Origin: JAKPCT01 sp029553165
GTDB lineage: Bacteria > Bacillota > UBA4882 > UBA8346
Reading direction: 5' to 3'
NCBI GenBank assembly: GCA_035359995.1
Contig: DAORZT010000056.1
Coordinates: 1 to 16,663, forward strand
Length of the DNA: 16,663 nt
Position numbers and translations under genes: made by a program. Positions 1-6,894 of the stretch are shown here, piece after piece. Every line of letters begins with the position of its first letter. Positions within the stretch are counted from its first letter, which is position 1. The notes beneath the pieces were generated by a model. That model was not told the DNA's origin and did no database searches. It was given only the letters and a program-made list of their open reading frames with translations.

Positions 1-53
1 AATATTGTGAATAAGTGAGATTTTAAGAGAAAAATGAAGATCATAGAGGGAGG
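1..53. repeat. Left copy of 53-bp terminal inverted repeat
   Basis: Bases 1-53 are the exact reverse complement of bases 16611-16663, and identity stops at base 54. The repeat contains GAGGGAGG, which in the right-hand copy is the ribosome site of a small minus-strand gene. Both copies lie in toxin/immunity debris. A repeat reaching exactly to both window ends is most easily explained by a contig that breaks at a repeated sequence, although the ends of a mobile element cannot be excluded. Confidence 0.9.
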
Positions 54-104
54 TAAAATATTTGTTCTAATTAATAGAATCATATTAAAAACACTATTAT
101 TCAT
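1..104 (-). CDS. Partial small hydrophobic ORF running off the window
   Basis: An ATG at 102-104 on the minus strand is preceded by GAGGGATT at suitable spacing. It opens a frame that stays open to the window edge (34 codons, rich in I, L, F). It follows the Rhs tip, which is where a cognate immunity gene usually sits, and some immunity proteins are small membrane proteins. Against this, half of the frame lies in the 53-bp inverted repeat, whose other copy is upstream non-coding sequence in the opposite sense. No family is recognised. Confidence 0.2.
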   Translation of the reverse strand, partial: MNNSVFNMILLIRTNILPPSMIFIFLLKSHLFTI

Positions 105-119
105 AAATAATCCCTCATT

Positions 120-690
120 TTAAAATATAATATCACGCATATTAACTATGCCGTTTGAATTAAAAGGCACTCCTGTTTTCATATAATTTCTTAGCGGAAT
201 GTAGCAACTGTGAATAGTAGGAGTGCCAGCAAGTAAACCGCCTCCACCTTGCCACGAAAATACTGTGAATTCACCGCTATTTGGATTAAATGCTGCATAT
301 CGACCTCCACCTATATCATGAATTTCACTATATTAGCACGTGCCCTTGCATCATATAGTGCTGGGTCAATAAATCCTTGATCATTTGTTGCCAGAGAAGA
401 ATGCCTATTGTAAGCATGATGCGTTAGTTCACTACCATGGTTTGGAGTATTTTCCACTGTGCCTGCTGAGAAAAATTATTTCGAGCACGCATTTCACTAT
501 TCTGTGCCTTCCACTGTTCACGGGTCATAGACCTTTCGCCTGGTTGTGGCCTGTATCCACGACTTGATAAATCACTATACCCACTTGGATCAACATAATT
601 AACCGGGTTATTCCCCACATACGCATACAGGTTCAGTCCATCACCCCGGTATACATCCTCCTGGGTAAACCTTCCCACAACCGGGTTATA
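120..690 (-). pseudogene. Rhs core fragment fused to a toxin tip, twice frameshifted
   Basis: The 5' part (690 to about 475) encodes the hallmark end of the Rhs core, with YNPVVGRFTQEDVYRGDG followed by NLYAYVGNNPVNYVDPSGY. After this the toxin tip begins. The frame then changes twice. The first change is at a T5 run (bases 471-475), where the tip continues with HGSELTHHAYNRHSS to a stop at 311-313. The second is near base 326, where IHDIGGGRYAAFNPNSGEF and the rest runs to the stop at 120-122. Adding one T near 328 would restore the second junction. The tip is rich in His, Arg and Gly and may be a nuclease-type domain, but I do not recognise a named family. There is no full Rhs repeat region upstream, so this is an orphan or decayed module. 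Sequencing indels could also explain the frame breaks. Confidence 0.8.
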
Positions 691-849
691 TTACACCTCT
701 CCTCCATCCAAATCAAACCTTCTTGGACCTTTGTATCTTCCAGATGATACTTTATAATAAGGTACGTTACCATGGTGTCTACTACCCGGATGATATTGTA
801 TATATTCGCCAGTAGGTTCTCCACTTGGATTTAACTTCCTTTTTGTATA
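691..849 (-). pseudogene. Orphan C-terminal toxin tip of an Rhs/polymorphic toxin
   Basis: An open stretch of 52 codons has no convincing start codon. It encodes NPSGEPTGEYIQYHPGS, HHGNVPYYKVSSG and PRRFDLDGGEV before a TAA at 691-693. The HHGN, PYYKVSSG and RFDL pattern resembles the extreme C-terminal domains on Rhs/WapA-type polymorphic toxins, usually RNases, though I cannot assign the family number. The next frame-matched sequence after its stop codon is the Rhs core motif of the neighbouring module, so this is a displaced old tip lying directly before a newer core fragment. Without an Rhs body or start it is unlikely to be expressed as a toxin. Confidence 0.6.
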
Positions 850-921
850 TCACCTCTCAATTTTGATTGAAAAACTTATTAAGGGCGATGGACTGACAAA
901 TGTAACTTTTTGTATGTCCAT
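850..921 (-). CDS. 23-residue ORF with strong ribosome site before the orphan tip
   Basis: ATG at 919-921 follows AAGAGGAGTAATTGT, a strong Shine-Dalgarno with seven-base spacing. The frame encodes MDIQKVTFVSPSPLISFSIK and three more residues, then stops at TGA 850-852. It is in the same reading frame as the orphan toxin tip that follows, so the TGA alone separates them. It may be the preserved start of a gene whose body was replaced, or chance. No family is recognised. Confidence 0.3.
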   Translation of the reverse strand: MDIQKVTFVSPSPLISFSIKIER

Positions 922-1012
922 ACAATTACTCCTCTTAATCTTTTTATAGTGATTGTGTCAACTACGCAACCATTCTACTATGTGATGTTCTATTTGATGG
1001 TTACATAATAAT

Positions 1013-1052
1013 AAACTGGTTGAAAAAGTAATAAAGCTTTTACAACCAGTTT
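1013..1052. terminator. Inverted repeat, possible terminator
   Basis: Ten-base perfect arms AAACTGGTTG (1013-1022) and CAACCAGTTT (1043-1052) enclose a 20-base spacer that contains the small palindrome AAAGCTTT. T-rich sequence follows on the plus side. It lies about 70 bases beyond the DUF3298 stop codon on the minus strand, so it may end that operon, although the minus-strand U run is poor. In the rest of the 922-1121 gap I see no gene. Confidence 0.4.
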
Positions 1053-1121
1053 TGATTTTATTACCCTATGTGCATATTTGGTGTGCATTTCGAAGATAAC
1101 CATTAAAATTATGGTCAAAGA

Positions 1122-1718
1122 TCAGCTTGCAATTATTACTCCAATTGGCCCAACCGGACAGACAATTCCGCTGATCTGCGCATAAGGTATGGTAAACTCA
1201 AGCACACCATAGGCGCCTGGAGTGTAAACATAAGGCTGGTAGTAGATAACTAGGCTGTCAGGGGTCAAGTAATATTCCTGATCCGGTCCTACACCTTCAA
1301 ACGGCTTGAGCATCGGAATCTGCTGCTCAATAATCTGCGCCTGGATAATCTGATCAATGATTTGTTGATAATCACTTCCACGCCGAAAGAGATCTTCAAA
1401 ACGATAAACTTTACCAGTATTCAAACTTAACGTTACCGAACTCACTCCGGTAGCTCCATGAGCTGCCAGCTCCGGAAAATAATAAGCATCAAATCTTACG
1501 CTTAAAAAACCATCCGTATTCAAGGTTGTCTTATAACTATTTACAGCCTCCACAATACTGGTCCCGGGATCCCAGTCGGAAATCGCCTGATAGGCAGTAT
1601 CGCGGAGAGTCCGGTCAATTCGGCTTCGTAATGACTTTGAAACATTAACAATACGAGGGTAGGTTGTACCGGATTGTTTCAATAAAGCCCGCATGGTCCT
1701 TCGATTATCAGCTGCCAT
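1122..1718 (-). CDS. DUF3298 (RsiV/PdaC-like C-terminal domain) protein
   Basis: About 198 residues. The N-terminal half (SYKTTLNTDGFLSVRFDAYYF) matches the DUF4163-like strand pattern. The C-terminal half has the DUF3298 signature: a segment beginning LNTGKVYRFEDLF, then YYLTPDSLVIYYQPYVYTPG and a closing FTIPYAQI. Members occur in the anti-sigma factor RsiV and in exported peptidoglycan-active proteins of Firmicutes. This copy has no signal peptide or membrane segment, so it appears cytosolic and consists of the domain alone. GTG (1721-1719) and ATG (1718-1716) are adjacent possible starts behind AAAAGGAG, and either fits. It is the last gene of the minus-strand group, 79 bases after the NdpA-like gene. 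The function is not known from the sequence. Confidence 0.8.
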   Translation of the reverse strand: MAADNRRTMRALLKQSGTTYPRIVNVSKSLRSRIDRTLRDTAYQAISDWDPGTSIVEAVNSYKTTLNTDGFLSVRFDAYYFPELAAHGATGVSSVTLSLNTGKVYRFEDLFRRGSDYQQIIDQIIQAQIIEQQIPMLKPFEGVGPDQEYYLTPDSLVIYYQPYVYTPGAYGVLEFTIPYAQISGIVCPVGPIGVIIAS

Positions 1719-1797
1719 CACAAAACATCTCCTTTTAACACTTTACTATTAGATTATGGTGTTCAGGAGTGGTGTGTGACAGAAGTAACAATTCTTC

Positions 1798-2817
1798 TTA
1801 TTTATTGATTATTTTACCGATATTCTTAATAACAATTGAAATTGTACCATTAGGATTATTGATAAATTCAATCATCTCCCGGTTATTATAATAGGTCGCG
1901 GGAAAATTGATCTCAATCCCCGTATCCGTTTTTAATTTATGGGTCCGGAATTTCCGTTCCATAATCTTTTCTGATAATTGTACTTCATTATCCTGGATTC
2001 CGGCCAGTTTCACTTCTTCAATATATTCACGCTGCGCGCCGGGATCATCATAAAACAACTCTCTGGCAAGGTTATCGATCACCACTGCTTTCGAGTTATC
2101 CATATTCTCCGTAACAGTCTTGCGCATCTTCATCATACTGTCATAATCATCATTACGGTGCTTTTTTAACATTTTATCGGTAACTTTCTTAATGATCTGC
2201 GCTTTTTGGGCAGTTGACAATTGATCCTCACAACCAAGATACAACCTTGAAAGATAATACCCTTTTTCCCCATTGAGTTCATACTCTTTCTCTAAGATCC
2301 GGATACTGAAATCATCCAAATTAATTAAAACCGCTTCTTCAGGTTTTTGATTCTCACCAGGCAAAACAGTATGTTGTTTCACCAATAAATTTACGTTTTG
2401 GTCAGCTTCATATTGAACATAATGAATATAATTGGAACGGTAATTCAGCTTATAAATCCCTAAATACGGCAGATCGTCAATTGTAACAATCGTACAGATC
2501 ATATCTGCTATAGGAATCGTTGGATTTTCGCACATTATTGCATATAAAAGCGAAGCCAGGGAATGACTCAGATGCACAAAGTCGATTGCATTGGCTAAAA
2601 AATGCTCACATAAAGCTTTAATTTGATTATTATCAGGATCGGTAAAAAAAGCCTGCTTCAAATTGTCATTATCAAGCATCTTTTGAGTAATATTGGTTAC
2701 AAAATCAACCGCTTCCTGATAATCACTGATCTCTTTCTGGGACAAAACCGGAGCCCCCACTGTGGAATCTAAAATATGCAGAATAATTTTTTTAGTCCGT
2801 ATTAAGTGTTCGCTCAT
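1798..2817 (-). CDS. 37-kDa nucleoid-associated protein, NdpA/YejK family
   Basis: The protein has 339 residues, typical for the NA37 family (PF04245). The family pattern is visible throughout: an N-terminal helix with KKIILHILD; the central YLGIYKLNYRSNYIHYV strand pair; LINLDDFSIRILEKEYELNG; YYLSRLYLGCEDQLSTAQKA; a C-terminal FRTHKLKTDTGIEINFP; and a final GTISIVIKNIGKI. E. coli YejK associates with the nucleoid, but the biochemical role is unclear. Start: an ATG at 2815-2817 follows TTGGAGAAATACAAC. The upstream TTG (2832) lies inside that Shine-Dalgarno and is not the start. The gene begins 18 bases after the hydrolase stop, so the two are probably cotranscribed. In some bacteria such proteins sit near mobile or defence DNA. 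Confidence 0.85.
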   Translation of the reverse strand: MSEHLIRTKKIILHILDSTVGAPVLSQKEISDYQEAVDFVTNITQKMLDNDNLKQAFFTDPDNNQIKALCEHFLANAIDFVHLSHSLASLLYAIMCENPTIPIADMICTIVTIDDLPYLGIYKLNYRSNYIHYVQYEADQNVNLLVKQHTVLPGENQKPEEAVLINLDDFSIRILEKEYELNGEKGYYLSRLYLGCEDQLSTAQKAQIIKKVTDKMLKKHRNDDYDSMMKMRKTVTENMDNSKAVVIDNLARELFYDDPGAQREYIEEVKLAGIQDNEVQLSEKIMERKFRTHKLKTDTGIEINFPATYYNNREMIEFINNPNGTISIVIKNIGKIINK

Positions 2818-2835
2818 GTTGTATTTCTCCAATAA

Positions 2836-3858
2836 TCAGTCTTTGATTAGTTCAATCAATTTCGGATATACCAGATCTGTTTTTGCATATGGTTGTTCGG
2901 GATCGATTAGGTCATGCCCCAGTTCTAACTCTGCCGGATATTCATAGGTAATTACCTTGCTTCCCTTTTTACGCCAATTATCAACCAGGTTTCGGATCGG
3001 CACCGGATGGACCGCAGTATCATTGCCATTGGTCACCATAACAACACTGTTAGCGACTATTTTCTCCTTTCGGGCATGTTTTTGCACCGCATAACCGAGT
3101 CGTAAAATATTAGCTATTGCCCGTGTTGAAAACCTCGGATAACTGTTTTCGGTGCCTCCGTTTTCTCCCAAATGCGGTTCCCACCACCGAAAATAGTTAG
3201 GTAGTACTAAAAGTAAATTGGTTACTGCCGGAGTTATTAGCACCGGAATTTGCGGGTAGCCAAACATTGGTGCTATTACTACGGCACGGTCTAAGTCCGA
3301 ACGATTATGCGCTGCCCAAGCAGCCATATTGCCACCGGCTGAAAGTCCGACTATCGTAACCCGTTCGCCTAACCCCTGGGCAATATCTAAAGCCCGATTG
3401 GTGTACTCCACCATCTGTTCCGTAGTAAGTTTGGCATGTTCGTCAGTCATCCGATTCGGAAGCCCATGGTAAGGCAATGGAGTTATCAATACGTTAAAGC
3501 CTAACCGGTACATATGTTCCCCTAAAACCCGGAACTGATTAGGACAGTTAGTATATCCATGGATAAAGACCACAACCCGCTCAACTTTTTGATTATGGGT
3601 TAAAAAGATTGTTTGCGCTACCGGCTTAAGATGAGTCTCTTCAGTACGGAGTTGTTCAATCCGTTGTACAGCCTGTTCATAACTTTGGACGGGATCTGAA
3701 TGAAAAGTTAAGTTATTAATCCCCCAAGGCCGATCCAGACAATAAATTAAAACCAGGACAATTCCAATAATTATAGCTGTTTTCCAATGCCGATTACTTC
3801 CAACCCGTAACCGGGATTTCGGCAATCCTCTCTCCAACACAGGCCTGCGTGTGATCAT
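2836..3858 (-). CDS. Membrane-anchored alpha/beta hydrolase
   Basis: The protein has 340 residues. One membrane segment lies near residues 27-40 (TAIIIGIVLVLIYC) after a short basic tail, so the catalytic domain is probably on the outer face of the inner membrane. The catalytic apparatus is complete: an oxyanion-region HGYTNCP (100-106), the nucleophile elbow GLSAGG with Ser173, an acid at NGNDTAVHPV (Asp280), and a His at ELGHDLIDP (His315). It belongs to the serine aminopeptidase/lysophospholipase-like hydrolases. The substrate cannot be told; a lipid or cell-wall ester is possible. Start: the ATG at 3856-3858 has GGAGG seven bases upstream, and the in-frame TTG at 3876 overlaps that site. 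It is the second gene of the minus-strand group, 31 bases after the YdcF-like gene. Confidence 0.85.
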   Translation of the reverse strand: MITRRPVLERGLPKSRLRVGSNRHWKTAIIIGIVLVLIYCLDRPWGINNLTFHSDPVQSYEQAVQRIEQLRTEETHLKPVAQTIFLTHNQKVERVVVFIHGYTNCPNQFRVLGEHMYRLGFNVLITPLPYHGLPNRMTDEHAKLTTEQMVEYTNRALDIAQGLGERVTIVGLSAGGNMAAWAAHNRSDLDRAVVIAPMFGYPQIPVLITPAVTNLLLVLPNYFRWWEPHLGENGGTENSYPRFSTRAIANILRLGYAVQKHARKEKIVANSVVMVTNGNDTAVHPVPIRNLVDNWRKKGSKVITYEYPAELELGHDLIDPEQPYAKTDLVYPKLIELIKD

Positions 3859-3889
3859 TACAATACCTCCAATCAACCATAGCAGTCAG

Positions 3890-4576
3890 TTACTCAATTT
3901 TGTCATTAGTAAGTCTTCCATCTCCTGAAACCGGAATCACTTCACCTAAATATTTAGGCTTGGGCTGTAAAAGTTTAGCAGTAAAAAAATCCTTGTTGCG
4001 GGCTGCAACTTCTCTCAATTGATAGATTGGCATTTTCAGATAGCGTTGCCGGTCCGAAGCAACACCATATGCTTCTAATCCAAGTTCTTTGGCGATAAAG
4101 AGAGCCCGCATTAAATGATACTCCTGAGTCACAATGATTACTTTGCGCGCCTGAAAAATATCCCGCGCCCGATAGATACTTTCATAAGTACTGAACCCGG
4201 CATGGTCCATAAATACATCTTAATCCGGTACCATTCTTCGCTTTAAAAAACTTTTCATGGCATTAACTTCATCATAATCTTTACGGCCATGATCACCACT
4301 GACTATTATTTTGGGTGCTTTTCCTTGTTGGTAAAGTTCATATGCTACACTTAAGCGATCATTTAAAATATGTGATACGGTCCCATCCGGAAAAACATAA
4401 GCGCCAAGGACGATAATTGCATCGGCCCGAGGCGTAGCGTCGATTGTAACGATCTGCTGCTGTCCGACAGATTGTACATACTGATTAATACTGAAAACAG
4501 TAACTACAATAATACTAATAATTAACATAAAAAATATGATTATTTTTTTGAATGCCTTCATTGAGATGATCCCCAT
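3890..4576 (-). pseudogene. YdcF/SanA-like DUF218 protein with in-frame TAA
   Basis: This is one DUF218 gene interrupted by a single stop codon. The first 118 codons give a membrane anchor (about residues 11-30), the family block ADAIIVLGAYVFPDGT, SGDHG and DEVNAMK, up to MVPD. TAA at 4220-4222 then replaces what is typically an acidic or polar residue. Without any frame change the protein resumes as DVFMDHAGFSTYES, VIIVTQEYHLMRALFIAKEL and on to the stop at 3890. DUF218 proteins (SanA, YdcF) are envelope-associated and SanA affects permeability to vancomycin, but the reaction is unknown. All family motifs are otherwise intact, suggesting a recent nonsense mutation (GAA to TAA is one change), an assembly error or readthrough. 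Two starts are possible, 4576 (ATG) or 4561 (ATG with GGGG upstream). Confidence 0.85.
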
Positions 4577-4704
4577 CTTTTTTCCAAAACAATTATTCGC
4601 TAAATAAACACATTTCCCTTTATTTAAAAAATATTAATCACCATCTAAAATAGCTAATCTCACCAAAAATTCTTTCCCCCTCAATGCTACTGATAAATTA
4701 ACCC

Positions 4705-4733
4705 TTCCCTTTTCATAAAGAATATTATATAAT
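4705..4733 (+). promoter_or_regulatory. Promoter of the porin/ABC operon
   Basis: A perfect -10 box TATAAT lies at 4728-4733. A poor -35 (TTCCCT, 4705-4710) sits 17 bases upstream. The weak -35 with a perfect -10 leaves transcription dependent on regulation. The overlapping palindrome ATTATATAAT also gives a minus-strand TATAAT at 4724-4729 that could serve the divergent YdcF-like gene. In the rest of the 4577-4788 gap I see nothing more. Confidence 0.6.
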
Positions 4734-4738
4734 CTAAT

Positions 4739-4762
4739 TAGTACTACACGTTATAGTACTAT
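4739..4762 (+). promoter_or_regulatory. BlaI-type dyad operator of the porin operon
   Basis: Two TAGTACTA arms (4739-4746 and 4754-4761) are separated by seven bases, giving a near-perfect dyad that begins five bases after the -10 box and so covers the transcription start. The same 24-base element occurs with three mismatches (21 of 24 identical) in the blaI promoter at 12688-12711, in the same orientation to transcription. TACTACA resembles the half-site of known BlaI/MecI operators (TACTACA/TGTAGTA). The match to the repressor's own promoter makes direct BlaI control of the operon likely. Confidence 0.75.
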
Positions 4763-4788
4763 GTCGGGATGTAAAGAGGTGTTGTTTA

Positions 4789-5835
4789 ATGATTAAAAAA
4801 CTAGTACCCTGTCTCAGCACTATTTTAGTTTTAATGTTAACAGTAGCGCTGCCCGCTTTTGCTTCGCTCCAGTCCGAACTTAACAGTGAATTAACTTTTC
4901 GTTATTTCAGCGATGATCATTCCAACAGTTTTGACCTTCCGGGAGTTGAATTAAATCCCCAATTTACGTTCCAGGGAGAATCAGGAGACTTATTAACCCT
5001 CGTATTTCAAATTTACGCCGGCGGATCAATGCATAATGCGATGAAAGATATGCATTACGACAATGCTTACCTGCTGATCCCCACCGGTTTAGGCAAGCCC
5101 ACCTTAAAAATCGGGCAACAAGTTATTCCATTTGGGCAATTAGCAGAATATGACACACATTCGCAAATTATTCAGACCCTATATCCAAAAACACTGGGAT
5201 TGAGAATTGATACCGGTGTCTCCGTATTTGGGATACTTGGTAAATACGATTATTGGTTGATGGCCAGTAATGGCAACGGACCGAACCGGACCGATACCGA
5301 TGACAATAAGGTAGTAACTGCCAGAATCGCCCGTTCTTTTACAACTGCTAATTCCGATCTGCGGATTGGTCTCTCCGGGCTAACCGGAGTCCTCCCTTAC
5401 TTTAAACCAGGTGAAGATGTCGCCCAGAATATGCATGCCAGTCCTGACCGTAACGCTATTGAAACTAAGACCAGATATGCCTTGGATATTGAATATTCGA
5501 ACGGGCCGGCTCTATTTCGCGGTGAAATAGTCACTGGTAAAAACCGGCTGCAAACCGGAGACAGTATTACTACAGGAGATGCCTGGGGATATTATGGCGA
5601 ATTACGGTATCTGATTCTCCCGGACTTTGAAGTCATTGGTAAATATGACTACTGGCGCCCCTATGATACATCTAAAACCAACTTCTCCAGTAAGGCAATT
5701 GGTTTCAAATATAGTTTTAATAAGAATCTTGAGCTCCAATTCGCCTATGAAAGATTTAACAACAATCACGTTCATAATATGGATATTCCGACGCAACGCG
5801 AAGCAATCACTTTACAACTTGGAGCCTCATTTTAA
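4789..5835 (+). CDS. Outer-membrane beta-barrel, porin-like
   Basis: The protein has 348 residues. A signal peptide (KK, hydrophobic core, cleavage after ALPAFA near residue 25) is followed by alternating amphipathic strands with aromatic girdles: LTFRYFSDD, GKYDYWLMASNG, WGYYGELRYLIL, IGKYDYWRPYD, LELQFAYERF. It ends in AITLQLGASF, a terminal phenylalanine that fits the signal recognised by the BAM machinery. This architecture is that of a 16- or 18-strand specific porin such as the phosphate-selective porin group, but the substrate is unknown. It is strong evidence for an outer membrane in this organism. AAGAGGTG precedes the ATG. It is the first gene of the eight-gene operon, downstream of the operator. 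Confidence 0.8.
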   Translation: MIKKLVPCLSTILVLMLTVALPAFASLQSELNSELTFRYFSDDHSNSFDLPGVELNPQFTFQGESGDLLTLVFQIYAGGSMHNAMKDMHYDNAYLLIPTGLGKPTLKIGQQVIPFGQLAEYDTHSQIIQTLYPKTLGLRIDTGVSVFGILGKYDYWLMASNGNGPNRTDTDDNKVVTARIARSFTTANSDLRIGLSGLTGVLPYFKPGEDVAQNMHASPDRNAIETKTRYALDIEYSNGPALFRGEIVTGKNRLQTGDSITTGDAWGYYGELRYLILPDFEVIGKYDYWRPYDTSKTNFSSKAIGFKYSFNKNLELQFAYERFNNNHVHNMDIPTQREAITLQLGASF

Positions 5836-5876
5836 ATTATCGGACAATTACCAAATCTTAAAAGGAGTGAGCCAGC

Positions 5877-6455
5877 ATGAGAAAATGCCGTCTGCTTTAC
5901 TTGCTAATCCTGACTCTAAGCGGGTTATTGTGCTTCCCCAAGATTATCTTTGCCGGACTGTGCGTCTGGAGGTTCCCCGATCGTGACATTAAGGAGTACT
6001 TTGATGCTGACAGTTACAAAACGGTCATAGTTGATGTCCCGTCAGCCAAGAAAGCAACTATTGAAAAGCGTCTCGGGGCTAAGTTAGATCCGGATGAAAA
6101 TCAATTTCGGTTCTGGCCGGTCTATAAGAAGGGAGTCAGGGCCGGAACAATCGGAACTCATCTCGCCAAAGGAGATTATGGCGCAATTGAAGTCGTCGTT
6201 GCGTTGGAACATGACCCGGCAGGAAAAAACTTAAAAATCCGCGCCGTCGGAATCCAGCGCGACCGTGAAAAAGCACGGGCTGCATTACGCAGTCCACAGT
6301 TTTTAAACCAATTTATTGGCAAAACCAGTAATGATCCTCTTGAGATTGGAAAAGACATCAAACAGGCAGAAGGTGCCGTTAAGTCATCGCAGGCAATTGC
6401 TTTTTCAGTTAAAAAACAATTGATTGTTTTTGAAGAATTAATGCAAGGAAAGTAA
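5877..6455 (+). CDS. Exported FMN_bind-like protein lacking the flavinylation Thr
   Basis: The protein has 192 residues with a signal peptide (basic MRKCR, hydrophobic core, cleavage after KIIFA near residue 26). The C-terminal half has the order seen in the FMN_bind domain (RnfG/NqrC/NosR type): a strand GAIEVVVALEHD, IRAVGIQRDREKARAAL, a QFLNQFIGK segment, and a motif position EGAVKSSQAIAFSVKKQL where flavinylated homologues have SGATxSS. Here the usual Thr is Val and the preceding Ser is Glu, so covalent FMN attachment by ApbE is not expected. The protein may bind flavin non-covalently or have lost it. AAAAGGAG precedes the ATG. It starts 41 bases after the porin gene. Confidence 0.6.
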   Translation: MRKCRLLYLLILTLSGLLCFPKIIFAGLCVWRFPDRDIKEYFDADSYKTVIVDVPSAKKATIEKRLGAKLDPDENQFRFWPVYKKGVRAGTIGTHLAKGDYGAIEVVVALEHDPAGKNLKIRAVGIQRDREKARAALRSPQFLNQFIGKTSNDPLEIGKDIKQAEGAVKSSQAIAFSVKKQLIVFEELMQGK

Positions 6456-6469
6456 AGGAGTTGATATTG

Positions 6470-6847
6470 ATGAAACCCACTCAAAAACTAATCTTGATCA
6501 TCTTGGTCCTAACCCTCACGATCATCTTCATTGTTGGTTGTGCTCCCAAACAAACAACTTATGGCAAACCAATTCCTACTGACGCTAAGATCACCAAAGT
6601 TAGTGCGGTCCTTGCCAATATCGAGAAATATTCCAAAGAAGAGTCGGTGATCGAAGGGGTAATCGGGTCGATGTGCCCGGCAGGCGGTTACTTCTTCCTC
6701 CAGGATGAAACCGGTCAAATCTTTGTTTATAATCACCCCACGAACATCTATATTTCAGCCAAACCCGGCACGAAAGTGAAGGTTATGGGGAAAGTCTGGT
6801 CAACCAAACAAGGGATCATGTTTGTCGGAGACGGTGTATCATATTAA
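6470..6847 (+). CDS. Lipoprotein with OB-fold-like domain
   Basis: The protein has 125 residues. A lipobox IVGC (Cys24) follows a long hydrophobic signal, so the mature protein should be lipid-anchored. The mature part has VIEGVIGSMCPAGGYFFLQD followed by GQIFVY and a GTKVKVMGKVW strand, the pattern of small OB-fold domains of the DUF4920/tRNA_anti-like type in exported proteins. The Met-Cys-Pro motif recalls the Gly-Cys-Pro motif in the two neighbouring permeases. ATG at 6470 is chosen because AAAGGAG ends nine bases upstream, and the TTG at 6461 is too close to it. The gene begins 14 bases after the FMN_bind-like gene. Confidence 0.65.
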   Translation: MKPTQKLILIILVLTLTIIFIVGCAPKQTTYGKPIPTDAKITKVSAVLANIEKYSKEESVIEGVIGSMCPAGGYFFLQDETGQIFVYNHPTNIYISAKPGTKVKVMGKVWSTKQGIMFVGDGVSY

Positions 6848-6894
6848 CTTTAATCAGTCCAACAATTTGGTTGCAATGAAAGGGTGATGAGCTG

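Noticed and set aside
633..824. Minus-strand ORF of 63 codons over the toxin tip
   Set aside because: It is an alternate frame of the tip that carries the HHGNVPYYKVSSG and Rhs core motifs; its own product has no protein-like pattern.
1098..1114. Hairpin ACCAT...ATGGT just beyond the DUF3298 gene
   Set aside because: It has only five paired bases and no T run on either strand.
691..4222. Stop-codon recoding (TAA read as sense)
   Set aside because: Two TAA codons are followed by family-like sequence in frame, but all other genes use TAA, TAG and TGA as normal stops, and the Rhs case is explained by module joining.
5627..5986. 119-codon plus-strand ORF spanning the porin/FMN_bind-like junction
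   Set aside because: It overlaps the ends of two well-supported genes in another frame and has no ribosome site or domain.
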